This document shows positions 35,695 to 46,714 of a stretch of DNA of 64,000 nt, piece by piece (position 1 is the stretch's first letter; each line of letters starts with the position of its first letter). Both the position numbers and the translations under genes were made by a program. The notes beneath the pieces were generated by a model that was not told the DNA's origin, made no database searches, and saw only the letters and a list, made by a program, of their open reading frames with translations. Where the stretch lies: NCBI GenBank assembly GCA_024699855.1, contig JAMPIQ010000001.1, positions 5,642,001 through 5,706,000 of the forward strand. The letters run 5' to 3'. This stretch comes from Aphelenchoides besseyi (lineage: Eukaryota > Nematoda > Chromadorea > Rhabditida > Aphelenchoididae).

Positions 35695-37376
35695 TTATAC
35701 AGTAAAAAAATCTTTCAACAAAATACGCCGTTGAGTTTCAGCTCTGTGCATTTGCGCCTCCAAATCGCCACGATCGGTTGTCTCAGCACGTTCGACCTTC
35801 CACGATAACTCTTCAATCTCCTTCTCCAATTGCGATTGTTGCCATTCGAACTGCAAAAGAAGAAAATAGAAATAATTGAGGCCATCACTTACCAAATCTT
35901 TACGTTGTGTTTCGTTATCCAAATAGTAAGCGAATGGATAGGTGTATTGAAGGGTGTAACGAGAGCGAGTCAACAACTCGGCGGCATCGTATAGATATTG
36001 CCAATCAATCCACGTTCCCTCGTGATTGTTTACCTTCTTATTGATTCGCTCTTTAATGCGCTCGAAAAGTTGACGTTCCAATTTCAAAGATTTCTGATGA
36101 TTTTCGTAGCGCGTAAAGTAGTGCAGATACCGTTCGAGAGCTTTGCGTGCATCGGCCTTGTTGTTCTCGGATGCGTCGTTGTACTTGGAGCAGTTGTAGT
36201 AGGACGAGCCGTGAGATTTCCATTCTGAAGAATAAAATAGAAAAACAACGAAAAGTTTCAAACCTTGACAACAAATCCAACAGAAATGTTCGCCGCACTT
36301 GGTGCAGTGCATGTGATTGCACCCACCGTTCTTTTCAATCGACGCATGACACTTCGGACAATCTTTCGTGTTGGCGCTGAAACAGAATCCCAAGTCCTTG
36401 ACTTTACTCTTCAATCTAACCTGATGTAGTTGGCGGTTTCGCTGTCGTCCGCGCACTTGATAAGCCATTTTTTGATTGTTTCGCACGTCGTCGGTGAGTG
36501 ATAATCTTGAGTGCATTTGAAGCTAAATGAATGGAGATCAAAAACACCAAAAAACCGACTCACCAAAACTGAGTATTGCATTTGGTGCAAACGACGCGAT
36601 GAGCTTTTTTGGATTTTGAGTGCGCGATCATCGAACAATCGGCACCCGGACAAAACGAAAGCTCGGGGTTGGTCGTGATGATGTCGCGGTAGAGCGCTTG
36701 TTCGAAACGCGCGAATGATTCCTTGGACAGGACGGAGCGAATGAACTCCTCGTGAAGAAACATTCCGCACTTTGATTGCATGCAGAGAATGCGGGATTTA
36801 CCTGAAAAACACGGTAAATAAACAAAAAAAGCGACTTACCGTCATCGACTTGCGACTTCACGTAAGAGGACCAGCAAGCGACGCAGAACGGGTGTCCACA
36901 TTCCAACGCACGAAACTCGACGTCGTTATCGAAACAAACGCCACAAACGTTTTCGTCCATTTTCTTGGCACGTTTTCCGGCGCCGTCCCTCTTCACGCCC
37001 AACGTTTTGGGCGCACATTTCAGACCATTTTTGATCAAGAACTCGTCCGAAAAGTCGCGTTTAATCGCGTCGACATTCCACTCGTTCAGCAAAAGCAGAT
37101 GTTTGGATAACGACGGCGACAACGAAAGCGAATCGGAAACTTCGGCCACCTTCTGATTCACCAAGTTCTCAACCGCCGGCAAATCCAAACACTCGTAATG
37201 CACATATTCGGGATCCTCTTCTTTCTTATCTGGAACCGTGTGATCACAGGACGACGCCGCCAACTCGCCATAAATTTCTTCTGAAAAAAATCCGGAATTT
37301 GATTTCAGCGCTCCGGAACGCTCACCTTCGTAATCGTTGTAATCGTACGTGGACGAGTCGTCGGAGTCCGAATTCA
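35695..37376 (-). CDS. ari-1-like: Ariadne-type RBR E3 ubiquitin ligase
   Basis: Starts [19 protein letters not shown], the acidic Ariadne N-terminus. A UBA-like segment follows ([18 protein letters not shown]), then RING1 ([20 protein letters not shown]), an IBR domain ([20 protein letters not shown]), RING2 ([19 protein letters not shown], with the catalytic Cys in NGGCNHM), and an Ariadne domain ([20 protein letters not shown] to [17 protein letters not shown]). The family works with UbcH7-type E2s and is activated by neddylated cullins. Exons are separated by about 45-55-nt introns. Domain order and length match ARIH1. The start lies head-on to 280 bp of unassigned DNA before the Tc5-like element. 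Confidence 0.93.
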
Positions 37377-37658
37377 TCTTTCGCAAAAATAAACGCAAAC
37401 GCACAGAGAGAAAGCGGACGTAAGAAGCGCCAAGCGTAAAACCAAGCGCAAAGCAGATTCGCGTCGAGACGGAGGTCCGAGAAATGAACGATGGAAAGAC
37501 CGATTGATACTCCAAATCGTGATGAGACGTGGTAAGAAAGCGGCGTTGGGACGCCTATGTGCCACCAATTCCAACTCGTCCACTCGCGTTCAACAACGCT
37601 CGTCGTCTTTTCCTGCTAATCCTCAAGGAGGTCGAAGGCCTCCGTTGATTTGAACTTA

Positions 37659-37850
37659 CAAGGGAAGGCTCATTAGCCACCACGCGATATTCACGCATAC
37701 TGTATGCCAAAAAACGCGCCTTTTCAAGAAGAATTTGATGGTGTTATCAGTTTTTGCTATGGGGTACCCTGCGTGGACTTATGGACCTTTGAAGTTCCAC
37801 GCAAATTGCGTGCTTTTTGGACGCTTTTTTGTCACTTTTTTGGCAAGTGG
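37659..37850 (+). repeat. left terminal inverted repeat of Tc5-like element
   Basis: Pairs with 38548-38740 in inverted orientation; the outer 130 bp are nearly perfect and the inner part carries indels in T-runs. Confidence 0.85.
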
Positions 37851-37942
37851 AGACGCTCTTTTTTTGATTGCCATTCTGGTCGCTCTCCAATACGACTTGA
37901 TATAAGATTTACAAATCGAGATCCAAATCGTTTTACTGATTA

Positions 37943-38037
37943 GTCTAGTGGTTAAGCCGTTGGCTTTGTACCTTCCGGTGCAAATCCAACAGCGTCCAGC
38001 GGGTTCAGCGAGCACAAGCGGGTTCGATTCACAGAGC
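37943..38037 (+). repeat. tRNA-like segment inside Tc5-like element
   Basis: Contains TAGTCTAGTGGTTAAG, a good pol III A box, and two candidate B boxes: GGTGCAAATCC at about 37977 and GGGTTCGATTC at about 38022-38032. No acceptor pairing is visible. It could be a tRNA pseudogene or SINE head captured in the element. Confidence 0.45.
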
Positions 38038-38547
38038 GGTCAAATCACAAGAGATCAAAGGCAAAAAAGGTTAATTAGATCGGATCAAAGCCGGTCGATT
38101 GCAATTTTGCATTTTTTTTATTCGTTTTTCAACTTTTTGTAATTCTAATCAATTTTAAGTAGTACTTTGATTAAATCAGTTAAAGTATTAAAGTAAACCT
38201 AAAAAGTTTACTGTGACAACAATTAAAGATGTAGGTGCGCTTGGTCGGAAGTAAAGATGCAATAGAAACAATAATACTGCTCGCAATGAGCACATCTGAT
38301 GAATGCTAAACGGGTACATCTCTTGACATCTTTCGATCGATTGGTAATTGAAACAGTAGTCAGCTGGCTTTTGGCATCTTTCCGATCGTTCATCGACGTA
38401 CCCACTCTTGGACCAACCACTAGATTGCTCAAGGAAACAAACTCGAGCGCACTTGTCGCTCATAACTCGAAGGCGATTCAAAAAAGTCAAGTCTACTCGC
38501 AAAACGCGCTTGCGTCCGCTTGGCAAAAAAATCAAAAATTGCGTCCG

Positions 38548-38740
38548 CGCATCGCCAAAAAAACGCCAAAAAAAGCGTCCAAAAAGCACGCAATTTGCAT
38601 GGAACTTCAAAGGTCCATAAGTCCACGCAGGGTACCCCATAGCAAAAACTGACAACACCATCAAATTCCTCTTGAAAAGGCGCGTTTTTTGGCATACAGT
38701 ATGCGTGAATATCGCGTGGTGGCTAATGACCCTTCCCTTG
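38548..38740 (-). repeat. right terminal inverted repeat of Tc5-like element
   Basis: Reverse complement of the left terminal repeat, ending CCTTCCCTTG immediately before the TTA duplication. Confidence 0.85.
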
Positions 38741-39077
38741 TTAGTCCCGCTGCGTGACCACAAAAAAGTAAAGTTCCTAGGCACGAACTTCTTGTAATAC
38801 AGTCAAATGGTTGGGAACTTTGTCTGGCTTCTCATTTGAACGGCAAAAACATTAAGCACAGTAATCCAATTAACTCGCCTCTCCGATGCACTGTGGATCC
38901 AGAATTGAAACCTTAAGATTTTTTATTCGACTTCTGCTCCGATTGCATCGTTCGGTTTACTGGCAATCGTAGGGATTAGTCAGCAAAAAAGCATTCGTTT
39001 CTGATAACTCGGCTATTTGCTGATTGCAAAAAAAATGATAAAAGTTTTTATTAACAACATCGTTCACGACTGTTCAA

Positions 39078-39702
39078 TCAATCCGTGTACACTCCCACGA
39101 GATGAACGTGAACGTCGCCTTGTATTTCCAAACGATTTACAGCGTGAGTTTGTTGACGCAAATTGAAACGATTCAAATACTCGCCGTTGACGTGAATCTC
39201 GATGTATTGGCCGTGATTGATCAAATCCAAAGTAAACAGTTCGTTTCGTTTCCACGGTAAATGTCCATCACGTTCTTCGTGTTGCCATTCGCCGTTGTAC
39301 AGCGAGTTGCGAACCAAAATGTTCTCGTCGGCCCGCGCATTCACGTGCAACGGTCGATCGTCGCCCTGAAATTTGTGGTGGTCAAAATTTGAACTTTTGA
39401 GCTTGTGATTAAGAAGTCAAGTTTTCTTCGAGTGTTCTCCACTTACCTGAAACAAGTTCACAGAGAAGCTATTGCCGTGTTGCTGGCCGACAATGCGAAT
39501 TTGATGATGATCACGAAAACCATTCAGTTGGTGGTTGAAAGGCAACGACTAAACGAGCGATTAAGCAGCTCAAATCCAAACGTACGACATTGAAGGATTC
39601 GGGGCTCGATTGCACTCCTTGACCTAATCCACCTGGTTGTGCAACTCCAGCAACTCCTTGGCCGAAGCCCCCGCTGTTAACGTGAACGCCGATTCGTCGC
39701 AT
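39078..39702 (-). CDS. galectin, single CRD with Gly-rich N-terminal tail
   Basis: Three exons. Exon 1 gives MRRIGVHVNSGGFGQGVAGV and a Gly/Gln-rich tail. Exon 2 gives SLPFNHQLNGFRDHHQIRIV and GNSFSVNLFQ. Exon 3 gives the sugar-binding face. The usual ligand residues are present: His, Asn and Arg in LHVNARADE, Asn in VRN, Trp in GEW, Glu and Arg in EERDG. Beta-galactoside binding is therefore expected. The fold ends RLEIQGDVHVHLVGVYTD. There is no signal peptide, as is normal for galectins, which are secreted by a non-classical route. An upstream in-frame Met at 39720 would add six residues. The short Gly-rich tail resembles chimera-type galectins. Confidence 0.93.
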
Positions 39703-41331
39703 CGTAACTGATAAATTCAACGATTCGGACGGCTATTTTATGCACCTCTTATCAGCCGCTCCTTTCAGAGCGTAAACAAGAGTGTTTTCCGTAGCTTAAG
39801 GTTCTTCTTCAAATGCTGAATGTTCTTTATTTCGGTTCCTATCATAGTCGTAAATAGCAACTAAGCTTTTGGCGAAGAACAAGTTTGGATGCAATACAGC
39901 TTTAAAAGGCAAGGTTATTCTATATGTTAATCAAAATTGCAAAGTTCAAATGAGAACCTTGAGTTCAAATGCTGATCGCAAGCTCGAGAAATCAAAATTG
40001 AGTGTGTGAAGCAAATGCACGTAGAAAATGATTTCATCGGAAATGTCAAGCAAAAACAAGTCCAACGTGTTGGTGAGCACTAATCGCGCGTTTACCTTCA
40101 ACTTTAAAATACAAACGAAGAGGATCTTGAGTATCCACTTGATCCCGAAGACACTCGAAACAAAAGTGAAAAGAAATCAGAAGTCAGAAAAAAGTGTTAA
40201 ATGAGCTTATTGAAGTGGAATGAATTTGTTTTTGTGGTTTAAACGGAAATCAATTTGCACCGACGGTTTGTGCCGATTAGCGTCTCGAGAACATTCCCAC
40301 GACTTGAGGGTCGAGTCGAATTTCTGTGCAGATTTCGCCCAACTGAAAGAGGTCATTGTACCCGGAATAAAGCAAAAGGAGATGGCCACGTAGTCAAATT
40401 GATTTGCATCCTTATTTCTGTCATTCTCACGTGTTCGCCGCGTCAAGTTTCGTCAAGAGCTCGATGGTTGTGTTTGACGAACTTTCCTCGGGAGCAAGAA
40501 CTCCAACGAAAAGATCAACTCCGAAATAAGAGTCTATTGACTTGACGGATTTGTTTGTTCATGTCGAGGATCACGTGTCCTTTCTCAGAGCGCCGCGATT
40601 AATTGGGCCACGTTCGAGGAAGATTAACCGCCAACGAACTCACGCATATCAAATTTGGTCGAAAAAACGTTCAGTTTTCCCAAAGTTCAAAACAGCTAAA
40701 TAAACTCCGCGACTGGTCCCCACCGATCAATGTTTGCCTGACGACTTTTGCGGAAAATCTGCGCGCTCGTCGAAAAAACTTTCAGTTTTTTGTTGCAATC
40801 GAACTTCTTTTCCCGCTACTCCACCAGACTCGTGGATCAGCGCAAGACGTTGGCGGGTTCAGAATTCGTGGCATTCGGCGATCTTTGCGCGTCGATCGTG
40901 TTTTCGTACGTGACTCCGATGCTCATAAGACGCAGAATTCATGTGTCGATGTTGCTTCGACAGCTCAATTCAGCATTTTCGTTGGAGTGTCCAATTTGTA
41001 TTTCCTGCTCATCTTTAAAATTTTTTGTTTTCTAGACGTTTGACCGAAAGGTTTCGATTTCCCGAAGACCAAACGTTTCAAGCCACTTCATCGCGACAAA
41101 AACTAGTGAACACACATTTTTGATCACTTCAAACTCTCGAACGCAGAATTCGATACGTGAGCAAACAACGAACTTTGGCACTCGAACGGCGTGTTGTTTT
41201 GTGCCCTTAGGACACACAAGTTGCAAACCTTTAAGCTAATTAATACGCATCTTCTCCCGGAATTTGTTTTTGGCAAGCCGAAGGAGCACGTGTAATTCCA
41301 TCTCTTATTTGCGTTTCATCTGCATTTTGAG
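39703..41331. other. intergenic, no gene recognised
   Basis: Several open frames of 60-146 codons occur on both strands, but none shows a family motif, a consistent splice pattern or a matching neighbour. They appear to be chance frames. The right end should contain the GPCR promoter. Confidence 0.4.
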
Positions 41332-44300
41332 ATGTCCATTGAGTCATGTCCCGAGTTGCTGTCGCCGTCGGTCTGGAACCACCAGGAGCAGATTGGTCGT
41401 TTGTTGCGCGAATCCACGGCATGTCAGCAGTTGGCGGCCGTATTGTTGAGTTCAGCCGCAGCGTTTCCACCCGTTTCTTCCACAATGTCAACAACTATCG
41501 CAACACCCGGTGAGGATGACGAATTCTGGCCAATACACGTACGAGTCATAATGACAACAATTTTTCTGCTATTTTCATTCATCGGCGTAATTGGCAATCT
41601 AATGGTCATTACGGTCGTATTAAGAGTTCCTGGAATGGTAAGAAATTCGAGTCGTAGTTTAATTTCCGTTCTGCAGATCACTCCCACGAACTGCTATCTG
41701 ATGTCGTTGGCCGCATCGGATTGTTTGTTCTTCATTGCCGCCACACCGACGGAAATCAATCATTTGCATTCGATAGAATATTCGTTCGGATCCGTAGGCT
41801 GTGCCATCTTTTCCTATCTACCATATTTGGCCATCAACTCCTCATCGCTATCGATCACTGCGTTCACAATCGAACGTTTCATTGGGATTTGTTATCCGCT
41901 AAGGGCACGGTAAGACTTCACATTAGTACTCCGACTATTCTTTTTTCAGTTACATTTGTACAGTCGCCAGAGCCAAAATGATCATCGTAATTATATGGAT
42001 TTTCTGTTTAATCTACAATTCACCGTGGTTATATTTGGCAACCATACAGAATGATCATGGTCTTCTCATTTGTTCATTCAAATTAGATCGAAGCTCATGG
42101 GCGTACAAACTTTTGTATTTGAACGATTTGGCAACTTTCTATCTGATACCAATGATCTTGTACGTTGCAATTTACGGCAAAATCACCTACACACTAACCA
42201 ATTGTGCGTTAGCAAAAGAGCGTCCAAACTTTCGGAAACTACGTGAGTTCACGTCTTTGATTCCAACTCGACGGTTGTGGTTTAGCTCTGAACGACGAGC
42301 CCGTCAAGTCGATTGATTCCGGACGTCAGTCGTTCATTAACGGCGGCCGTAAGGGCTCTAATCGAACGAAAGTTCAGGTGAATCGGAAGTTAAGTTCCGA
42401 GCAACTTCGTCCGTTTCAGATTCAAATAATCAAAATGTTGGCGTTGGTCGTGTTGATTTTCGCGGTTTGCTGGCTACCTTAAGTTTATTTGTTCTTTGGA
42501 TGTTGTTTATTTCACTCAAAATTCAAAACAACAAAATTGATTTGGTGTAGTTGCTTTTCGATTTCATTCTCTTTAAAAGTTTATTGAAAACATTTACTTT
42601 AAACAAAAACAATAAGAACTGATAAAAATGTAGAGATATTTTCATTTGTTCGCACTCGTTGCCAACATCGGTTTCTTCGTTAAACGCTTGTACACCACTT
42701 TCAGTTCGTTCTCGCTGTTCGCGTCAACCTGTAAATTAAAATCAGTCAACTATTTGATCTCATCATTACCTTTAATATTTTCGGGGCCGGCGATTTCGTA
42801 GAACTCCCGCTGATGTTGAGTTGTTACACTCTGCATCGTTTCGTTCAATTGTGTTCCTGGACTTGCAACGTCCTCCGAAATAAACAAACGTCGAGCAGAA
42901 ATTTCGCTTGTCGGTAAGCTTCTTGGGACTTGTTCTTTGACAGTTCGCGGATTTCGTCCAAAACGTTCTCCACATTCAAAACAAGACCTGCGTCTCTACG
43001 AATCGTAGCGAGCCGACGGCGATCGATCTCCGTCCCTGTACCACCACTTATCTGTAAGCAAATGTATACGAACTAAACAGTTCGACTTACTTTTGGAGTG
43101 AAATCGGATTCTTGAATCTGGCAACTAACAAGTCCACGCAGAATTAGAAAGGCAGTGGCTTTTGATGTGTCCGCCAGTTGGTTACTCAAAATCTTTTTGA
43201 ACCTATATCCCAGAGCGTTGTTGATCAGTGCGCACTCTGGGATCGTTCGACCTTAAAAAACTGTTTAGTTGATAATCGACTAACTCACAAAAAGCGTTAA
43301 TGGCCATTGTTTCTGAGTCTTGACATCGGCAATGCCACGTCTGAAGAACTTTTGAATTTCGACTCGCTTTCGTAAACACAAAGTTCCCATCAAAGAGTCG
43401 GCTCTGGTCAATCCGCACTTGAACGATATCGCGACCACGATGCCAGTGATTATTTGTAACTTCAAATTCAAGAACGGCGCGTTTTCGGTCTCCTGAAAGC
43501 ACAGACTAAGAAAAAACATTAAGAACGAGAACTTACCCTCGGGGTTTTTCTTCACCCAATCTTTAACGAAACGCTCGCGGGCACGGTCATGATTGACCCA
43601 TGTATTTCCTTCATTTTTTAAATGAGCTCGTGCCATGCTCCTGAAAAATAATCGTGTGTAACAGTAAACGCTTTGAATTACAGTAAGAAAGTACAGAAGA
43701 AAGTCGATGGAAATCTGTTGAAATCGGAAAGTGTTGAGAGAACTGAGAAAAACGTTGTTGTGATTGCAATTGAGAAATTGTCTGTTTGAAAGCATTTCCA
43801 AAAGACGCGATTGCACGACCGCGAAATTTAGCGGAAAACTGATTTGAAAGAAACTCCGACACTTGGCCATTAAACTGACGCGCAAATCGACAGCGGCGAA
43901 TCATCAACTGCTTCTTTGCATTGTACAAATCGAACACACAGAAAAAGAATTCGTGTTTTAAAGACATTCAAAAAGAACACTTCAAATTGATTCCAAAAAT
44001 TGAAGAAAGAACACTTAAAAATCCGTTTATTGACCATAAACTTCAAATTCTTCACACAATGCTATTGAGAACATTACTAACTACGGTGTTTTTATGTATC
44101 GCGCGATGGTAACATACAACTCATTCGCTATGATTAAGTTCAATCCCGATTGGTACATTTTCTTTGCCAAAACTTTGATCTTCTTCAACTGTGCAATTAA
44201 TCCGGTTAGTCTCTTCAATTTCGAGCTTCTAACCTCGCGAGTTCAGATTCTTTACAACGCGATGAGTGCTCGTTTCCGAATGGCTTTTCGTCGTCTACTG

Positions 44301-44387
44301 CGTGGTGAAAATAAAGAGATTAATCGAGGTAGACGAATGTCGCAAATCAACGTAATTGAATTCGTTTCAGCAAGTCAACGAAATTAA
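41332..44387 (+). CDS. trhr-1-like: TRH-receptor-like neuropeptide GPCR
   Basis: TM1 IFLLFSFIGVIGNLMVITVV, then TPTNCYLMSLAASDCLFFIA (TM2 with its Asp), SFGSVGCAIFSYLPYLAINS (TM3), TIERFIGICYPLRAR (ERF in place of DRY), VIIWIFCLIYNSPWLYLATI (TM4), FYLIPMILYVAIYGKI (TM5), KMLALVVLIFAVCWLP (TM6), then YRAMVTYNSFAMIKFNPDWY, FFAKTLIFFNCAINP and ILYNAMSARFRMAFRRLL (TM7 with NPILYNAMS after splicing a 45-nt intron). This is the thyrotropin-releasing-hormone receptor pattern. The coding sequence stops at TAA right after CWLP and resumes about 1.6 kb later at YRAMV with no GT-AG pair that restores the frame. The start may be 41332 or the Met at about 41485. Tail-to-tail with the Ly6 gene, three bases between stop codons. 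Confidence 0.82.
42643..43904 (-). CDS. unknown protein, nested antisense in GPCR
   Basis: A multi-exon minus-strand gene lying inside the interval that splits the GPCR. The N-terminus is basic and Ser/Phe-rich without acidic residues at first (MIRRCRFARQFNG), which could be a mitochondrial targeting sequence. Later exons read ARAHLKNEGNTWVNHDRARE, LKLQIITGIVVAISFKCGLT, LGYRFKKILSNQLADTSKAT, GTGTEIDRRRLATIRRDAGL and the last exon VDANSENELKVVYKRLTKKP. Introns at about 43540-43500 and 43090-43050 have good GT-AG ends. I could not reconcile the frame between the first exon and the one starting near 43640, so the start is uncertain. No family recognised. Confidence 0.6.
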
Positions 44388-44390
44388 CGT

Positions 44391-46021
44391 TTATTGTACG
44401 GGTATTAATAAAATAAACAAAATTACAAGTAAAATTGAATCGAAACGTACTGCCGAATTACAATAATCACCTTGACACCAGCACGTGTGCTCAATGATCG
44501 TCGACTGATCCAAACAGTCGAGGTTGCGGATGGCCGATGTGCACTCGGTGTGGGCGGGTCGTGGAGTCGAAGTTTGTGGATTCGTGGTGTCGAACATTTC
44601 GCTATAACAACCGCGGATCGTTGAATATGAGTAGACGCCTGAAATCTTCAAAATGTTACGTATGATCTTCGAACATGGGAACGCGAATAAAATTATTTTG
44701 TTCCGAGAAGTCGTCAAGATCTTATAACCAGACAGAGTGAAGTCTACTCATTAACAAGAAGAGTTTGCTCCGAGGAACCTATTTCATCATGTTCAAAGTT
44801 TTCTTTGTCGGATTTCAATCTTTTTCAAGTTCAGATGTTTTCGATGGTTGACTCCGAGTTGACTGTTTGATCACAGAATTGGTTTTAAGCGTCGAAATTG
44901 TTTATGACCTTTGGAACGAAATGTCAACCCACGTGCTATTTCAGTCATAAATAATTCATCGAGCGGTTTTATAACACACGTCGTGGTTGAGAGAGAGGGA
45001 ACGACCGGAGAGTAACAACTGACTCCGAGAGTTGCGACTTGTCGCGCTCGCTGTCGATTTTCGGTTTCCGCTTTTTAGACTCACGTGTCATTTCAGCAAT
45101 GAGTACGGAGGAAGAACCGGCGGAAGATCGATCAAAGTGAGTACTTCATCGTGAGTTTAGATACATATTTTCAGATTCGACTGCAACATCTGTTTGGAAT
45201 CAGCAACCGATCCGGTGGTTTCGTATTGCGGTCATTTGTACTGTTGGCCATGTCTGCATCAATGGTTGGAAACAAAACCGCAGAATCCGCTTTGTCCGGT
45301 TTGCAAGTCGGTGATTAGCAAAGAAAAAGTGAGTTGATCGTTTCGCTTTGTTTCATTCGATTCTTAAGGTCATTCCGATTTACGGCAAAAGTGGCGACAA
45401 AGTCGATCCTCGAACCAAAGCCCCACCACGACCGTCCGGTCAACGGACTGAAGATCCAAGCGCTGGTCAGGAACAGCCATTCGCTTTTCCGTGGCTTCAA
45501 AACGGTGTTCACGCGAACGTTCATTTTAGTTTCGCTTTTGGTCTTTTCCCTTTTTCTTTCATGTTTGGACCACAACAGAACGGTAAGTATCATCTTCTTT
45601 TCGATCATCGACCGTATTTTCAGAACAACTCGACGATAATCAACGGCAAAACGAACTCATGTCGAACTTGTTTTTGGGTCTCGGTTTCGGTTTTATCCTA
45701 TGGTTAATTTTTATTTGAATAAACTTGCCCGAGTTGTTCACGATCTGTTGCCATTTGAAGCACGGCGATTGGCAGTCCACAGCCGACTTCTCGCGAATCA
45801 GCCACGTATCCAGATCGCACATGTCGTCGTAGAGACGTGGTTCGTGGACTCGCTTCTGTGGTCCGCGAGATCGAGTTAGAAAGTTTTCGCGCATGTTCTC
45901 GGATGCACAACTGTAGCATTTGGCTGAAAATGGGTCGTCGAATGCCGTGGACTTACTACCTACTTGCGCTCAGAAAGTTGAATTGAAGCAGAAAAATCAA
46001 CAGCACCAACGGGCCGATCAT
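44391..46021 (-). CDS. Ly6/ODR-2-like GPI-anchored protein
   Basis: Exon 1 (46021-45964) is a signal peptide ([19 protein letters not shown]). Exon 2 (45923-45729) has [10 protein letters not shown] and [15 protein letters not shown]. Exon 3 (44638-44391) has [24 protein letters not shown] and a hydrophobic tail [14 protein letters not shown] typical of GPI attachment. The CYSCAS...C...PCF...GC...CWC..DYCN cysteine pattern is the three-finger Ly6 fold of nematode ODR-2/HOT-type neuronal proteins. The 1090-nt intron between exons 2 and 3 starts GCAAGT, a GC-AG intron, and holds the whole RNF5 coding region on the opposite strand. The splice restores the frame exactly ([10 protein letters not shown]). 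Confidence 0.85.
45099..45718 (+). CDS. rnf-5: RNF5/RNF185-type ER membrane E3 ubiquitin ligase
   Basis: Four exons: [17 protein letters not shown] finger [20 protein letters not shown] with [10 protein letters not shown] and CPVCKSVI; then [20 protein letters not shown] and RPSGQRTED, a family hallmark; then [15 protein letters not shown] and a C-terminal anchor [20 protein letters not shown]5 sits in the ER and outer mitochondrial membrane and acts in ER-associated degradation; in C. elegans it regulates the paxillin homologue UNC-95. Length (about 175 residues) fits the family. The gene is nested in an intron of the Ly6 gene, its stop lying 10 bp from the antisense exon. Its AATAAA (45718-45723) abuts the Ly6 GC donor, so the transcripts overlap in antisense. 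Confidence 0.95.
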
Positions 46022-46449
46022 CTCGAATGACAAGTGGCAGCGGAAAAGACCACTCGAGCGAACCAATCGCTTGGGCCGATTACTAAATCCGATCGAGTGT
46101 CGTGTGGGTTCTCTGAAAAAAGTCCGGAAATGAACGAAACGCTAAAATGTAAGAAAACATTTCCATGTGAAACATCGTAAAAGTTGATTCATTTTTGACC
46201 ACGACGTCTCACGAAACCTCGTGAATAATCCGATTTGTTTGTTCAAGAAGAGTCGCGCAAATTGAAAACAGGAAACGACGAGTTGATTGTTCTGAACGTC
46301 CAACGCGAGTTTTAAGTCAAAGAGCAAACATTCAACCAAATTCTTGCTGCTGCACCTAATAAAGAGTTTATTTTCACAAGAGAATACGCGTTTAATCTTC
46401 TTGTTCACAACGTGATGTGAAAGGTTTATTCGGAACGTTGGACAAGTGA

Positions 46450-46714
46450 TTAGTGCAAACTGTAACTGGTGAGCTGCTCGAACGTGGTGGTCAATCGATT
46501 GGCTCGAATCGAACGTTTCCTGCGCCCACATCCGCAATTACCATTGTAGCCACCACATCCGCAATTACCATTATAGCCACCACAACCGCACGAACAACAC
46601 CCGCACTGACCATCAACGAGCATAGCGGCCAAAATCAAGAGCAAGACGATCGAGTAGCTGTAAGGGAAGACTAAAGGAATTTGGACATCTTGAAACTCAC
46701 CAGAAACGTTGCAT
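46450..46714 (-). CDS. secreted Cys/Gly-repeat peptide
   Basis: Two exons. Signal peptide MQRFCYSIVLLLILAAMLVD, then QCGCCSCGCGGYNGNCGCGG with the unit CGCGGYNGN repeated, then CGCGRRKRS and a basic tail ending LTSYSLH. RRKR is a good furin-type cleavage site, so a Cys/Gly-rich N-terminal peptide could be released. It shares the layout signal peptide, Cys-rich block, G-[RK]-[RK]-K-R-[SD] with the genes at 47664-48022 and 48259-48859. Glycine-rich secreted antimicrobial peptides of nematodes are a possible analogy; function unknown. Confidence 0.75.

Larger units (their letters stand above)
37659..38740. mobile_element. Tc5-like DNA transposon (non-autonomous, long TIRs)
   Basis: A 1082-bp element bounded by inverted repeats beginning CAAGGGAAGG and flanked on both sides by TTA (37656-37658 and 38741-38743). 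The flanks read C-TTA on the left and TTA-G on the right, so the empty site was CTTAG. Insertion at CTNAG with TNA duplication is the signature of the Tc4/Tc5 family of nematodes. The TIRs extend about 190 bp with few differences. The interior (about 37850-38548) has no transposase coding region and includes a tRNA-like segment. Confidence 0.82.

Noticed and set aside
40603..41043. 146-codon + strand open frame
   Set aside because: Overlaps a second long frame in another phase, no motifs, no splice context.
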